From positions 545,001 through 609,000 of the forward strand of contig NC_019676.1 in NCBI RefSeq assembly GCF_000316625.1: DNA of 64,000 nt, given 5' to 3'. Each line of letters begins with the position of its first letter. Positions within the stretch are counted from its first letter, which is position 1. The notes beneath the pieces are model-generated. The model saw nothing but the letters and a program-made list of their open reading frames with translations, made no database searches and was not told the origin of the DNA. This DNA is from Nostoc sp. PCC 7107 (GTDB taxonomy: Bacteria; Cyanobacteriota; Cyanobacteriia; Cyanobacteriales; Nostocaceae). Below, one piece after another: positions 36,323-45,230 of this stretch. The translations under genes were made by a program, and so were the position numbers.

Positions 36323-36425
36323 ATACCATTTCACCAAATAAATGATACAAATAATTTCTCCCCTGCTCCCCTGCCCCCCTGCCCCCCTGCGGCCTATTTG
36401 TATCAAACTTAAAGTGAAACGGTAT
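36323..36425. mobile_element. Nested inverted-repeat (MITE-like) element
   Basis: Outer arms ATACCATTTCAC (36323-36334) and GTGAAACGGTAT (36414-36425) match at 11 of 12 positions. Inner arms TGATACAAATA (36343-36353) and TATTTGTATCA (36395-36405) are perfect. Between them lies a CCCCTGC-type tandem run. The total is about 103 bp with no coding capacity. Similar sequences are widely dispersed in Nostoc-like genomes. Confidence 0.65.
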
Positions 36426-36641
36426 TAGAGGTGACAGAGTTAAAAGTCTTTTATTGTCTAAGTTTTATCGCTTACCGATGCCCTAACTACCTTGGCTAAA
36501 GCTATAGATACAGAAAGCAAATCCCAAATAGTATGAGGGGTCAAACCCATCAGGGGGTTAACCCCGCAGTCAAAATGAAACTAGCAAAAATACAATTTTA
36601 GTAATCGATTACTTTGTTCAGGGTTTTATAGGCTATAAATT

Positions 36642-36675
36642 AAAGCGATCGCTACCACGGAACTGCGATCGCTTT
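36642..36675. terminator. Bidirectional terminator built from HIP1 sites
   Basis: AAAGCGATCGC (36642-36652) pairs with GCGATCGCTTT (36665-36675) around a 12-nt loop, followed by TTATTTTT on the plus strand and AATTTA on the minus strand. It abuts the stop codon of the hybrid kinase and sits between convergent genes. Two HIP1 octamers form the stem. The rest of the 373-bp gap holds the MITE-like element. Confidence 0.7.
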
Positions 36676-38286
36676 TTATTTTTGAATGAGTCCAGCAATG
36701 GCAGCAATTAATTTTACCGGATCAGCGGGTTTGGCAATATGCAGTTGAAATCCGGCGGCGAAAACTAGCTGTTGTGTTGCCTCTGCGGCGTAAGCTGTGA
36801 GGGCGATAGCGGGAATTTTGCCACCTTGATTAGTAGGTTGCGATCGCAGTTTGCGAATTAAAGCATAACCATCGACATCTGGCATACCCAAATCACTTAA
36901 CAGTAAATCTGGCAGGGACTGTGCGATGGATTCAAGGGCTGCTTGGGCGGATTGTGCGGCGGTGACAATTGCTCCCTGTTGTTCCAAAAAAAATGCCAGA
37001 AACTCTCGTGTATCCGCATCATCATCTACTACTAATACCTTGATGCCTTCTAGAGGCAGAGAAAGCATAGCTAATGGATAGGAAGGTACTTTGGTTTCTT
37101 CCGTGACTAACTCTCGATTTTGTGGCTGGGCTGGTAAGCAAACTGTAAATGTTGCGCCTTGCTCTTCTCCAGGACTTTCTGCCCAAACTCTACCACCATG
37201 TAACTCGACTAGCTGGCGAACAATGGCTAAACCCAGTCCTAATCCGCCTGCTCTCCTGGTGATGCTACTATCTGCTTGACGAAAATACTCAAAAACGTAA
37301 GGCAAAAACTCAGGACTAATACCTTTACCTGTATCCTGAATCTGGATTTGCACTTGCGAATCGATCTGTTTTAAATTAACAGTCACCTGTCCACCATCGG
37401 GGGTAAATTTGACGGCGTTCGATAGCAAATTCCACACAACTTGTTGTAGACGGCTACTATCACCTTTTACTTGCCCAATTGTAGAATCAAGATGCAGTTG
37501 AATTTGAATTGATTTCGCTTCTGCTGCCAATTGCACTGTTTCTAAGGCAGATTCAATGGTGGTAGTGAGATTAACATTTTCTAAATTCAGTGATAACTTA
37601 CCGCGCAGAATCCGAGAGATATCTAATAGATCATCAATCAATTGCACCTGTAACTCTGCATTCCGTTCAATTGTCTCTAAGGCGCGATCAGTGGCGGCTT
37701 CGTTTAAGTTGCGTTTCCGTAATAGCTTCGCCCAGCCCAAAATCGGATGCAGGGGCGATCGCAGTTCATGAGACACTATCGCCAAAAATTCATCTTTAAT
37801 ACGGTTTGCAGCTTCGGCGGCTTCTTTAGCTTGTTGGCGTTCTTCCGCTACAGCTAAGGCTTGATCCCGTAAGTTCTTATATTCTTGCACTCGAAAGGTT
37901 AAATCTGTCACATCTTGAATGGAAAACAGTGCATAAAATCCATCTCCATCTAATGACGGTACAGCAGTAACTGTTGTGTGTTGAATGCGGTATTTATCTT
38001 GTGGTAGTGCTACAGGAATGACATATTTATGCAACTGTGAAGAAAAGATGGAAGGTGGCCCGCCTTCAAAAATTTGCTTTAACCGGATAGTATAGCGGGG
38101 TTGATGCAGATGAGGAAAATACTCGTCAATCGAGCTTCCTAGAATATTATGTCTGGGAATTTTTGTCCATTCTTCCAAACAGCAGTTCCAAAATAAAACG
38201 GTGTAGTCTGAATGTAGAACAAAAGCTCCCAAAGGAATTTGGTCTAACAAGCTAAATTTTTCCTGGGCTTGCTCAATTCTGCTCAT
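36676..38286 (-). CDS. Hybrid sensor histidine kinase (PAS-HisKA-HATPase-REC)
   Basis: This 536-residue soluble hybrid kinase has an N-terminal PAS domain (~10-130, LGAFVLHSDYTVLFWNC), a coiled coil, HisKA with VSHELRSPLHPILGW (phospho-His), HATPase_c with N-box NLLSNAVKF and G-boxes DTGKGIS and GLGLGLAI, and a C-terminal receiver (VLVVDDDADTREF, LLLSDLGMPD, KPAD). No membrane segments. It lies 164 bp after cheC on the same strand, so it may be part of the chemosensory locus, feeding into or from the CheY/CheC branch. The partner and signal are unknown. Confidence 0.88.
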   Translation of the reverse strand: MSRIEQAQEKFSLLDQIPLGAFVLHSDYTVLFWNCCLEEWTKIPRHNILGSSIDEYFPHLHQPRYTIRLKQIFEGGPPSIFSSQLHKYVIPVALPQDKYRIQHTTVTAVPSLDGDGFYALFSIQDVTDLTFRVQEYKNLRDQALAVAEERQQAKEAAEAANRIKDEFLAIVSHELRSPLHPILGWAKLLRKRNLNEAATDRALETIERNAELQVQLIDDLLDISRILRGKLSLNLENVNLTTTIESALETVQLAAEAKSIQIQLHLDSTIGQVKGDSSRLQQVVWNLLSNAVKFTPDGGQVTVNLKQIDSQVQIQIQDTGKGISPEFLPYVFEYFRQADSSITRRAGGLGLGLAIVRQLVELHGGRVWAESPGEEQGATFTVCLPAQPQNRELVTEETKVPSYPLAMLSLPLEGIKVLVVDDDADTREFLAFFLEQQGAIVTAAQSAQAALESIAQSLPDLLLSDLGMPDVDGYALIRKLRSQPTNQGGKIPAIALTAYAAEATQQLVFAAGFQLHIAKPADPVKLIAAIAGLIQK

Positions 38287-38450
38287 CTTCTCACACTGTT
38301 TTTAATTGATGCTGTTCAAACTAATTGAAATTTTCCCATAATATAGCCATCCTAAATGAGTTATGAAATTACTCGTTGAGGTAGGGAACAGGGAACATAA
38401 AATAAAGAATTACAAATTTACTTTGCTTCTGCACGCATAATTTAGGAATG

Positions 38451-39056
38451 CTATCCGGACATTTCTTCGTTAATCGCTTTAATTAACGCATCAAATGTCC
38501 CCACCTCAAAGATTAAAATAATATCCCCAATTAGTTCCAATTGTTCAATTGCAAACCTTGCTTGTGCCAGTAATATTTTAGTTTGATCATTATCATTATC
38601 AAATAATAATAAATTATCAATTTTGTCTTCTAAATAAATAGGTATTGTGTAATTCATGCGTTGCTTTAATACATTGCTAATTGAACCCATTACTCCATTA
38701 ATCACAATATTGCCTATTTCGCTTAGAGTACCAATTTTTACCTCATCTAAATCTGCTGAATTTGCTTCTTCTCCAGTCAAAACTGCCACTAATGTTGATG
38801 CACTTTCTGTCGGGAAAATTAACCCCGCAGTCCCATAAAAGGAGCCTGTAAAACTCAGCTTGACAGATGCTAAATTAGCATCATGAAATCGGGTTGCTAA
38901 TTCTTGATAAGCTTGTATAGCAGTCAAGACTTTGACAAAGGGAATTTCCAAACTAATGTGAGAATCTACCATTTCATTCAGTAGACTTGCGGCTCGACCA
39001 ACTCCAATATTAATTAATTCTTGTAAAGCATCTAGTTGATCTACTGTCACATTCAT
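38451..39056 (-). CDS. cheC: CheC-type CheY-P phosphatase
   Basis: This 201-residue CheC/FliY-family phosphatase dephosphorylates phospho-CheY. The first active-site motif is exact: D-ALQ-E-LI-N followed by 22 residues and P (DALQELINIG...IPF). The second site keeps E-x2-N-x22-P (SEIGNIVING...IPIY), but the first position is Gly instead of Asp/Ser. It is translated 7 bp after cheY, its likely substrate. CheC is rarely described in cyanobacterial chemosensory clusters. Confidence 0.85.
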   Translation of the reverse strand: MNVTVDQLDALQELINIGVGRAASLLNEMVDSHISLEIPFVKVLTAIQAYQELATRFHDANLASVKLSFTGSFYGTAGLIFPTESASTLVAVLTGEEANSADLDEVKIGTLSEIGNIVINGVMGSISNVLKQRMNYTIPIYLEDKIDNLLLFDNDNDQTKILLAQARFAIEQLELIGDIILIFEVGTFDALIKAINEEMSG

Positions 39057-39063
39057 AGGATGT

Positions 39064-39429
39064 TTATTCCTTTGTATTTATAGCTTGCTGAACCACTTCG
39101 CGTAATTGTTGTTCTTTTGGTGGTTTATTGATAAAGTTAACTGCTCCTAAGTTATAGCTTTGATTACGTGCGCCTTCTTGAATATCTGCCGAAATGATAA
39201 TTGTGGGAATTTTTAACCCTTCATCTTGTAAAGCTTGGAGAAATTCAAATCCATTCATATCTGGCATAAGTAAATCAGCCAATACACAATTAGGCTGATG
39301 TTTGTGAACTATTTCTAATCCTTCACGCCCATTAGTTGCTTCTAATATTTCATAACCATCGGCTTGCAGAAACTTGCGAATCATTCTCCGCGAAAAGGCT
39401 GCATCGTCAATAATTAACACTAAGCTCAT
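39064..39429 (-). CDS. CheY-like single-domain response regulator
   Basis: This 121-residue receiver has the acidic pair (LIIDDAAFSRRMIRKFL), phospho-acceptor VLADLLMPDMNG, the switch Ser in IIISAD, and the lysine KPP. It has no output domain, so it acts by protein contact. It forms a probable operon with cheC (7-bp gap) and is divergent from cheA with the InsA-like gene between. It is the probable phosphoacceptor of this locus's CheA. Confidence 0.88.
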   Translation of the reverse strand: MSLVLIIDDAAFSRRMIRKFLQADGYEILEATNGREGLEIVHKHQPNCVLADLLMPDMNGFEFLQALQDEGLKIPTIIISADIQEGARNQSYNLGAVNFINKPPKEQQLREVVQQAINTKE

Positions 39430-39642
39430 CAGGTTGATCCTAAAAATTCATTGGGTTATGTTTACTCATTTTATATTGGTAATTCCGCCGATAAATGTTG
39501 TTGAATAAAACTCAGAATGTCGAAATAAAATTTAATTTATCTATAATTTAATTTTATATTTTTCAGCAAAAGCAACATTTTTTCAAAATACATATACTGC
39601 TGAAACTATAATGCTACTTTTGGGAGAGTTTTGTCAAATTAA

Positions 39643-39912
39643 TTAGGTTTTGGCAATCTCATCTCTTGGCTGGGCTTGCCGTAGCCAGTGTAAGATGGTG
39701 GTGTGGTGAATGTCTGTAACGCGTTCAATTTCCCGTAGGCTCATACCTTTGCAATACATTTTTAAGCAAAGTTGCTTGATATCATTTGAATAAGTCCAAG
39801 AATGGTAAGATTCAAGAAACTGACGGCCACACTGTTTACATTTGTAGCATTGTCTGTTTTTGCGACGACCATTCTTATAAGTTTGAGTTGAGTGGCAACG
39901 AGGACATTGCAT
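39643..39912 (-). CDS. Orphan IS1-InsA-like protein (zinc finger + HTH)
   Basis: This 89-residue protein matches the InsA half of IS1-family elements: MQCPRCHSTQTYKNGRR and CYKCKQCGRQF (two CxxC zinc knuckles), then a helix-turn-helix (GMSLREIERVTDIHHTTILHWL). No InsB transposase gene follows in the 213 bp downstream, and I see no terminal inverted repeats. It is therefore either an IS1 remnant or a domesticated DNA-binding protein. Start ATG 39912; a TTG at 39939 adds nine residues. It lies in the divergent gap between cheY and cheA. Confidence 0.75.
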   Translation of the reverse strand: MQCPRCHSTQTYKNGRRKNRQCYKCKQCGRQFLESYHSWTYSNDIKQLCLKMYCKGMSLREIERVTDIHHTTILHWLRQAQPRDEIAKT

Positions 39913-40053
39913 TGCTCTCAGTTGAATTATTAAGGACAATCATTATCTTTTCAGCATTACCTACTGTGAACATCTTTCTAGGGAAATATATCTATTGATT
40001 TAAAAAATATTAAAATTAAGACGAAAGATATAAATTTATCGCCGATCAATCTA

Positions 40054-42258
40054 ATGGAGTTAACAGAAATTGACAACGATGATATGGAAGCATTTCTCTT
40101 GGAAAGCAATGAGAGTTTGTCCGAAATTGAAAGAGACATCATTGAGCTTGAGAAAGCATCTGTTAATCGAGAAGCTTTAGAGCGGATTTATCGCTCGCTC
40201 CATACACTCAAAGGAAACTGTGGATTTTTGCCATTTCCCAAGTTAGAGTCACTGGCTCATGCGGGAGAAAGTTTAATTTCATGTTTGCGTGAGAGTGCAA
40301 AGCAATCATTAGTTAACAGCGATCGCAACTTTGCTGTTACACAACCAATCATCAGCACCTTATTACAAACAGTAGATAGCATCCGTCAGCTGTTATCGCA
40401 GATTAAAACTACCACACAAGAAGGCAGTGATGATTATTCTACACTTATTCGTGATTTAGCGAAATTAGAACAAACTCAACAGGTAGTTACCATCTTACAA
40501 TCATCTCCAGCGACCGAACCGATTGAAACAGCAACTACAATCACAGGCTCAGAATCAGCTTATATCCGCGTGAATGTGAGTTTGCTAGATCAGATGATGA
40601 ATCTAGTCGGTGAACTGGTTTTAAACCGGAATCAAGTGATGGGATTTTCCCAGAAATATCAAGATAGTAGCTTTAGTGCGACTTGTCAGCGGCTCAACTT
40701 GATTACATCCCAGTTGCAAGAAGGAGTGATGAAAACTCGACTGCAACCAATTAGTACTATTTGGCAAAAATTCCCGCGAGTAATTCGAGATTTAGCGATC
40801 GCACATGGTAAACAAGTTGTAGTAGAAATGCAAGGTGCAGAGACAGAAGTCGATAAAAGTATTATTGAAGCTATCAAAGATCCCTTAACTCATTTAGTCC
40901 GCAACTGTATTGATCATGGCATTGAATTGCCAACCGAGCGCAGTGCTGCTGGGAAACAAACCACAGGAAAGATTTTTTTGCAAGCCTTTTATGAAAACAG
41001 CAAAGTTAACATTGAAATCGGTGACGATGGACGCGGTTTATTTCCAGCACAACTCAAAATGCGGGCGCAGCAACTAGGTTTAGTAAGTCCTGCACAAGCA
41101 AAGACAATGAATGATGCAGAAGCTATAAATTTAATTTTTTTACCAGAATTTTCCACCTCCCAACAAGTGACAAGCCTCTCTGGGCGAGGGGTAGGGATGG
41201 ATATTGTCAAAAGTAATATTGATAAAATTAACGGCAGCATTGAAATTGATAGTCAGCCGGGAATAGGAACCACCTTTAAACTAAAAATTCCCCTGACATT
41301 AACAATTATCCCCGCATTAATTGTGAACAGTCATGGCGATCGCTATGCTATCCCCCAAGCCAGCCTGGAAGAATTAGTTTACTTAGAACCAGAGCAAGCA
41401 CTCAAACAAATTGAAACATTCTACGACGTACCCGTATATCCCCTGCGAGGAAATCTCATCCCCTTAGTTTACCTCAATCAAGTCCTACACCCATCAAGCC
41501 CTCCCCACTCAGTACTCAGCACTCAGCAAGCTGCTCAACCCTCCCTACAGCCAACAGCACTAGTCTTAGTAGTTATCCAATCCGACTACTACCAATTTGG
41601 GCTAATTTTAGACGCAGTTGAAGACATTCAAGATATCGTTGTCAAACCTTTAGGAAAGCAATTAAAAGCCCTATCTCTGTTTACGGGAGCTACAATTATG
41701 GGCGATGGCAGAGTAGCATTAATTCTTGATGCGGTAAATTTGGCAAAACAAGCGGGAATACATGAAAAAAAACAACTATTGGCGAGTATTTTCGGTGCAA
41801 ACATCCCAACAGAAGTAGAGGAACGTCAATTAATTTTACTGTTTCAAGGAACTCAAAGTGCATTGATGGGGATTCCGGTGGCGATCGCTTTTCGGTTAGA
41901 AGAAATTCAGCGTCATGCTGTCGAAAAAGTGGGGAATCAAGATGTTGTCCGGTCTTCTGGCAGAATTTTGCCTATAATCGACCTGAAAAACATCTTTCCT
42001 GACGATACAAAGCCTAGTCAAGAAACCGAGACACTGCAATTAGTGATTGTCTCTCCCAATGCCGAACTGAGTGTGGGCTTAGTAGTTGAACGCATTCTTG
42101 ATATTGTAGAAGAACCACTGACAATTCAAGGTATCCCTAGTAGACCTGGAGTTTTGTTTTGTGCTGTCATTCAAGGGCAAATCACAGAAATATTAGATGT
42201 TGAGGCTGTGATTAAGATTGCTAACCCCTATTTGTTGCAAGTGAGCGATCGTGGCTGA
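40054..42258 (+). CDS. cheA: Chemotaxis histidine kinase CheA with tandem CheW-like domains
   Basis: This 734-residue kinase has an N-terminal HPt domain (phospho-His50 in RSLHTLKGNCGF), no separate P2, a dimerisation domain (LLDQMMNLVGELVLNRNQ), HATPase_c (RNCIDHGIELP, GDDGRGLF, SGRGVGMDIV), a CheW-like domain (~425-560) and a second CheW-like domain (~590-730). The double CheW tail without a receiver distinguishes it from many cyanobacterial CheA proteins. An insert from three heptamer repeats lies in the first CheW domain (HPSSPPHSVLSTQQAAQ). It overlaps cheW by 8 bp. Confidence 0.92.
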   Translation: MELTEIDNDDMEAFLLESNESLSEIERDIIELEKASVNREALERIYRSLHTLKGNCGFLPFPKLESLAHAGESLISCLRESAKQSLVNSDRNFAVTQPIISTLLQTVDSIRQLLSQIKTTTQEGSDDYSTLIRDLAKLEQTQQVVTILQSSPATEPIETATTITGSESAYIRVNVSLLDQMMNLVGELVLNRNQVMGFSQKYQDSSFSATCQRLNLITSQLQEGVMKTRLQPISTIWQKFPRVIRDLAIAHGKQVVVEMQGAETEVDKSIIEAIKDPLTHLVRNCIDHGIELPTERSAAGKQTTGKIFLQAFYENSKVNIEIGDDGRGLFPAQLKMRAQQLGLVSPAQAKTMNDAEAINLIFLPEFSTSQQVTSLSGRGVGMDIVKSNIDKINGSIEIDSQPGIGTTFKLKIPLTLTIIPALIVNSHGDRYAIPQASLEELVYLEPEQALKQIETFYDVPVYPLRGNLIPLVYLNQVLHPSSPPHSVLSTQQAAQPSLQPTALVLVVIQSDYYQFGLILDAVEDIQDIVVKPLGKQLKALSLFTGATIMGDGRVALILDAVNLAKQAGIHEKKQLLASIFGANIPTEVEERQLILLFQGTQSALMGIPVAIAFRLEEIQRHAVEKVGNQDVVRSSGRILPIIDLKNIFPDDTKPSQETETLQLVIVSPNAELSVGLVVERILDIVEEPLTIQGIPSRPGVLFCAVIQGQITEILDVEAVIKIANPYLLQVSDRG
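41507..41527. repeat. Heptamer repeats inside cheA
   Basis: Three in-frame units ACTCAGT, ACTCAGC, ACTCAGC (21 bp, encoding about seven residues) interrupt a surface loop of the first CheW-like domain. They are the same family as in the rRNA spacer at 1105. The length is a multiple of three, so the reading frame survives. Confidence 0.8.
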
Positions 42259-42700
42259 ACAACAACTCTGCACTTTTTGGTTAAATAAAATTTACTTTGG
42301 CATTGATGTGCGGCATGTTCAAGAAGTGATTCGTCCCCAAGTTCTAACTCGTGTACCTTTAACACCGCCAGATATTTGTGGATTAATTAACTTGCGCGGC
42401 CAAATTATTACTGTCATCGATTTACAGCAGCGATTAGATATGGGTGAGTCAGCCAGGCGGAACACTCAGCTAGAAGCACCCCTGGGGTTTAATATCGTTG
42501 TATGTTCTGATCATGAAGTAGTCAGTTTACTTGTTGATGATGTTGGAGATGTTTTAGAATTTCCCGAAAACACCTTTCAATCTCCACCCGCAACCCTAAA
42601 AGGTAGAATGCGTCAGATACTGGCGGGAGCTTACCCAATTGCAGAAGGATTTTTGTTAGTTGTTGACACTGAAAAAATTCTCAACGTTAAAGTCATTTAG
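42251..42700 (+). CDS. cheW: Chemotaxis coupling protein CheW
   Basis: This 149-residue single-domain CheW links receptors to CheA. It has the typical first strand QLCTFWLNKIYFGIDVRHVQ, the ICGLINLRGQIITVIDL core and a conserved LVDDVGDV. The start is GTG at 42251, overlapping the cheA end by 8 bp. The stop codon (TAG) is shared with the SD AGGAG of the next gene. Confidence 0.92.
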   Translation: MAEQQLCTFWLNKIYFGIDVRHVQEVIRPQVLTRVPLTPPDICGLINLRGQIITVIDLQQRLDMGESARRNTQLEAPLGFNIVVCSDHEVVSLLVDDVGDVLEFPENTFQSPPATLKGRMRQILAGAYPIAEGFLLVVDTEKILNVKVI

Positions 42701-42712
42701 GAGTTATTGGCA

Positions 42713-44017
42713 ATGGCTACAAATCGGTCTGGGAAAACAGCTAACTCTAAATCTCCCACAGAAAATGGTGCGGAACCAATACAAACCAACCAAAATCCAA
42801 CAGACATCCAACTACAACCTTTATTAGCAGCATTAAAAGCCGCCAAAAATGGTGATTTCACCGTTCGTCTAGCAGTTGAGGACAATGGTTTAAGTGAAAT
42901 TGCCACAGTTTTTAACGAATGGGTGAGTTTGAACCAAAATGTCAACAACGAAGTGGCTCGTATCGCTTCGGAGATTGGTACAGAGGGAAATTTAGGTTCT
43001 CAAGCCGTAGTCAAAGGTGCTAAAGGTTCTTGGCAAGAATTACTCAACAACGTCAATCAAATGTCTGCAAATATCTCCGAGCAGATTAAAAGTATTCGAG
43101 AAGTTACCCTAGTCGTTGCTCAAGGAAATTTATCTCAGCACATCGAAGCCGACAACGCCGGAGAATTTAAACAACTGACTGATAATGCCAATCAGATGAT
43201 TAGCCGTCTGCGATCTTCTATCAGACAAATGGCAGATGTCGCCACAGCAGTTGCATCTTCCGCCGAAGAACTCACCGCAGTCAGCAAAGAAATGACAGAA
43301 AATGCCAAACAAACTTCCGAACAGGCAAATTCCGCCTCAGCTTCAGCCGAACAAGTCAATCAAAATAGCATCACCGTGGTGACAGCAGTCGAAGAAATGA
43401 ACGCCAGCATTCGAGAAATTGCCAAAACTGTTGCAGAAGGGGCGAAAGTCGCAAATCAGGCAGTTAAAACTGCCGATCGCACCAATGAGACAATAGATAA
43501 ACTTGGTCAAAGTAGCTCGGAAATTGGCAAAGTCATTAAAGTTATTACATCCATAGCCCAACAAACAAACTTACTCGCACTCAACGCCACCATCGAAGCC
43601 GCTAGAGCCGGTGACGCAGGGAGAGGATTTGCCGTCGTCGCCAATGAAGTCAAAGAATTAGCCAAGCAAACAGCCAACGCCACAGAAGATATTAGTCAAC
43701 GTATTGAAGCGATTCAATCTGATACTCAAGGTGCGATGGCCGCCATCAGCCAAATTACTGACATCATCAACCAAATTCACGACCTACAAAGCACCATCGC
43801 CAGCGCTGTCGAAGAGCAAACGGCAACCACAAATGAAATTGCCCGGAATATCGCCGAAGCCGCCCAAGGTACAACAGATATTGCCAAAAGTATCGGCATT
43901 GTCGCCCTGAATGCTCAAACTACCACCATTGGAGCCAGTAATACTTCAGCCGCCGCCACTGAATTAGCCCGAATGGCTGTAGATTTGCAAAGGGTTGTCA
44001 CTCAGTTTAAGTATTGA
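42713..44017 (+). CDS. Soluble methyl-accepting chemotaxis protein with HAMP-like repeats
   Basis: This 434-residue receptor has no transmembrane segment. The N-terminal half carries two HAMP-like units ([20 protein letters not shown]..., and [20 protein letters not shown]...) joined by [19 protein letters not shown], as in poly-HAMP osmosensor kinases. The C-terminal half is the MCP signalling coiled coil with the hairpin tip [20 protein letters not shown] and a closing [12 protein letters not shown] methylation-type helix. It probably forms a cytoplasmic array with CheA/CheW. AGGAG (42699-42703) precedes ATG 42713. The ligand is unknown. Confidence 0.9.
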   Translation: MATNRSGKTANSKSPTENGAEPIQTNQNPTDIQLQPLLAALKAAKNGDFTVRLAVEDNGLSEIATVFNEWVSLNQNVNNEVARIASEIGTEGNLGSQAVVKGAKGSWQELLNNVNQMSANISEQIKSIREVTLVVAQGNLSQHIEADNAGEFKQLTDNANQMISRLRSSIRQMADVATAVASSAEELTAVSKEMTENAKQTSEQANSASASAEQVNQNSITVVTAVEEMNASIREIAKTVAEGAKVANQAVKTADRTNETIDKLGQSSSEIGKVIKVITSIAQQTNLLALNATIEAARAGDAGRGFAVVANEVKELAKQTANATEDISQRIEAIQSDTQGAMAAISQITDIINQIHDLQSTIASAVEEQTATTNEIARNIAEAAQGTTDIAKSIGIVALNAQTTTIGASNTSAAATELARMAVDLQRVVTQFKY

Positions 44018-44151
44018 TAGGCACTTGGGCTTTGCCCAAGACCGTACTTCTCTCCTTGTGGGCGGAACAAATTTAAAATCCCCAAGCTGTAACCCAAAAG
44101 TGGGTACAGTCAATCTAAAATCGCAAATCTAAAATCCAAAATGGATTGACC

Positions 44152-45219
44152 ATGCCAAAAATTCGGGTATTAGTTGTGGATGATGCGGTGTTGGTTCGCA
44201 GTCGCGTCAGTAAGATTTTATCCAGCGATCCGCAACTGGAGGTAGTTGGAGTTGCCGCCAATGGTCGCATTGCCTTAGCCAAGATTCCGCAAGTCAATCC
44301 TGATGTTGTCCTCTTAGATGTGGAAATGCCAGAAATGAACGGTTTGGAAACTTTGGCCGCCCTCAGACCCATTTATCCACACCTCGCAGTAATTATGTTC
44401 AGCACCTCTACCCGCGCTGGCGCAACTGCTACCATAGAAGCTCTCTCTTTAGGTGCTTCAGATTACGCCACAAAACCGAGTAATCTAGGTAGTGTGGAGG
44501 CTGCTAACCAACATATCCGCCAAGAATTAATTCCCAAAATTAAACTATTTGGTGCAGGAATCCCGGCGGTTTCGCCCTTAAAGGCGATCGCCAATGCTGT
44601 TGTTCTTCCTATCCCGAAAAAAACAGCACCAGTGGATGTGGTCGCCATTGGGGTATCTACTGGGGGGCCAAACGCTCTTGCTACACTGCTGTGTAATATA
44701 CCTGCTGATTTCTCTGTTCCTATTCTGATTGTGCAACACATGCCGCCGATGTTTACAAAGCTACTCGCCGAAAGATTATCTTCTAAGTGTCAAATTTCTG
44801 TAAAGGAAGCAGTTACAGGAGTTACCTTAAAAGCTGGACAAGTGTGGTTAGCACCGGGAGATTTTCATCTGATTGTGCAGCGTGAAGGAAATCAGGTGTG
44901 TCTAGCTGTTCATCAAGCACCTCCAGAAAATTCTTGTCGCCCTTCCGTGGATGTACTGTTGCGTTCAGTAGCCCAAGTTTATGGTGCAAGGGCGATCGCA
45001 GTGATTCTTACAGGTATGGGTCAAGATGGTCTGCACGGCTGTCAATGTATTCGAGAAGTTGGCGGACAAGTGTTAGCACAAGACGAAGCTAGTAGTGTAG
45101 TCTGGGGAATGCCTGGTTTTGTCGTCAATGCCGGATTAGCAGATCAGATTGTTCCCCTTGAGAAAATGGCGGGTGAAATTATGCAGCGCATCCATCCTGT
45201 TCAAAGGTCAGGTCTGTAA
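44152..45219 (+). CDS. cheB: Chemotaxis methylesterase CheB
   Basis: This 355-residue protein has an N-terminal receiver (VLVVDDAVLVRSRV, VLLDVEMPEMNG, KPS) and a C-terminal methylesterase domain with catalytic Ser in GVSTGGPNAL, His in IVQHMPPMFT and Asp in LTGMGQDGLHG. It removes receptor methyl groups, with CheR. I use the ATG at 44152 rather than the TTG at 44146. It is 134 bp after the MCP; this gap holds repeats of AATCTAAAATC. Confidence 0.92.
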   Translation: MPKIRVLVVDDAVLVRSRVSKILSSDPQLEVVGVAANGRIALAKIPQVNPDVVLLDVEMPEMNGLETLAALRPIYPHLAVIMFSTSTRAGATATIEALSLGASDYATKPSNLGSVEAANQHIRQELIPKIKLFGAGIPAVSPLKAIANAVVLPIPKKTAPVDVVAIGVSTGGPNALATLLCNIPADFSVPILIVQHMPPMFTKLLAERLSSKCQISVKEAVTGVTLKAGQVWLAPGDFHLIVQREGNQVCLAVHQAPPENSCRPSVDVLLRSVAQVYGARAIAVILTGMGQDGLHGCQCIREVGGQVLAQDEASSVVWGMPGFVVNAGLADQIVPLEKMAGEIMQRIHPVQRSGL

Positions 45220-45230
45220 TGAAATAGGCA

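Noticed and set aside
39643-39912. Active IS1 element
   Set aside because: No insB and no recognisable terminal inverted repeats or target duplication; only the InsA-like half is seen.
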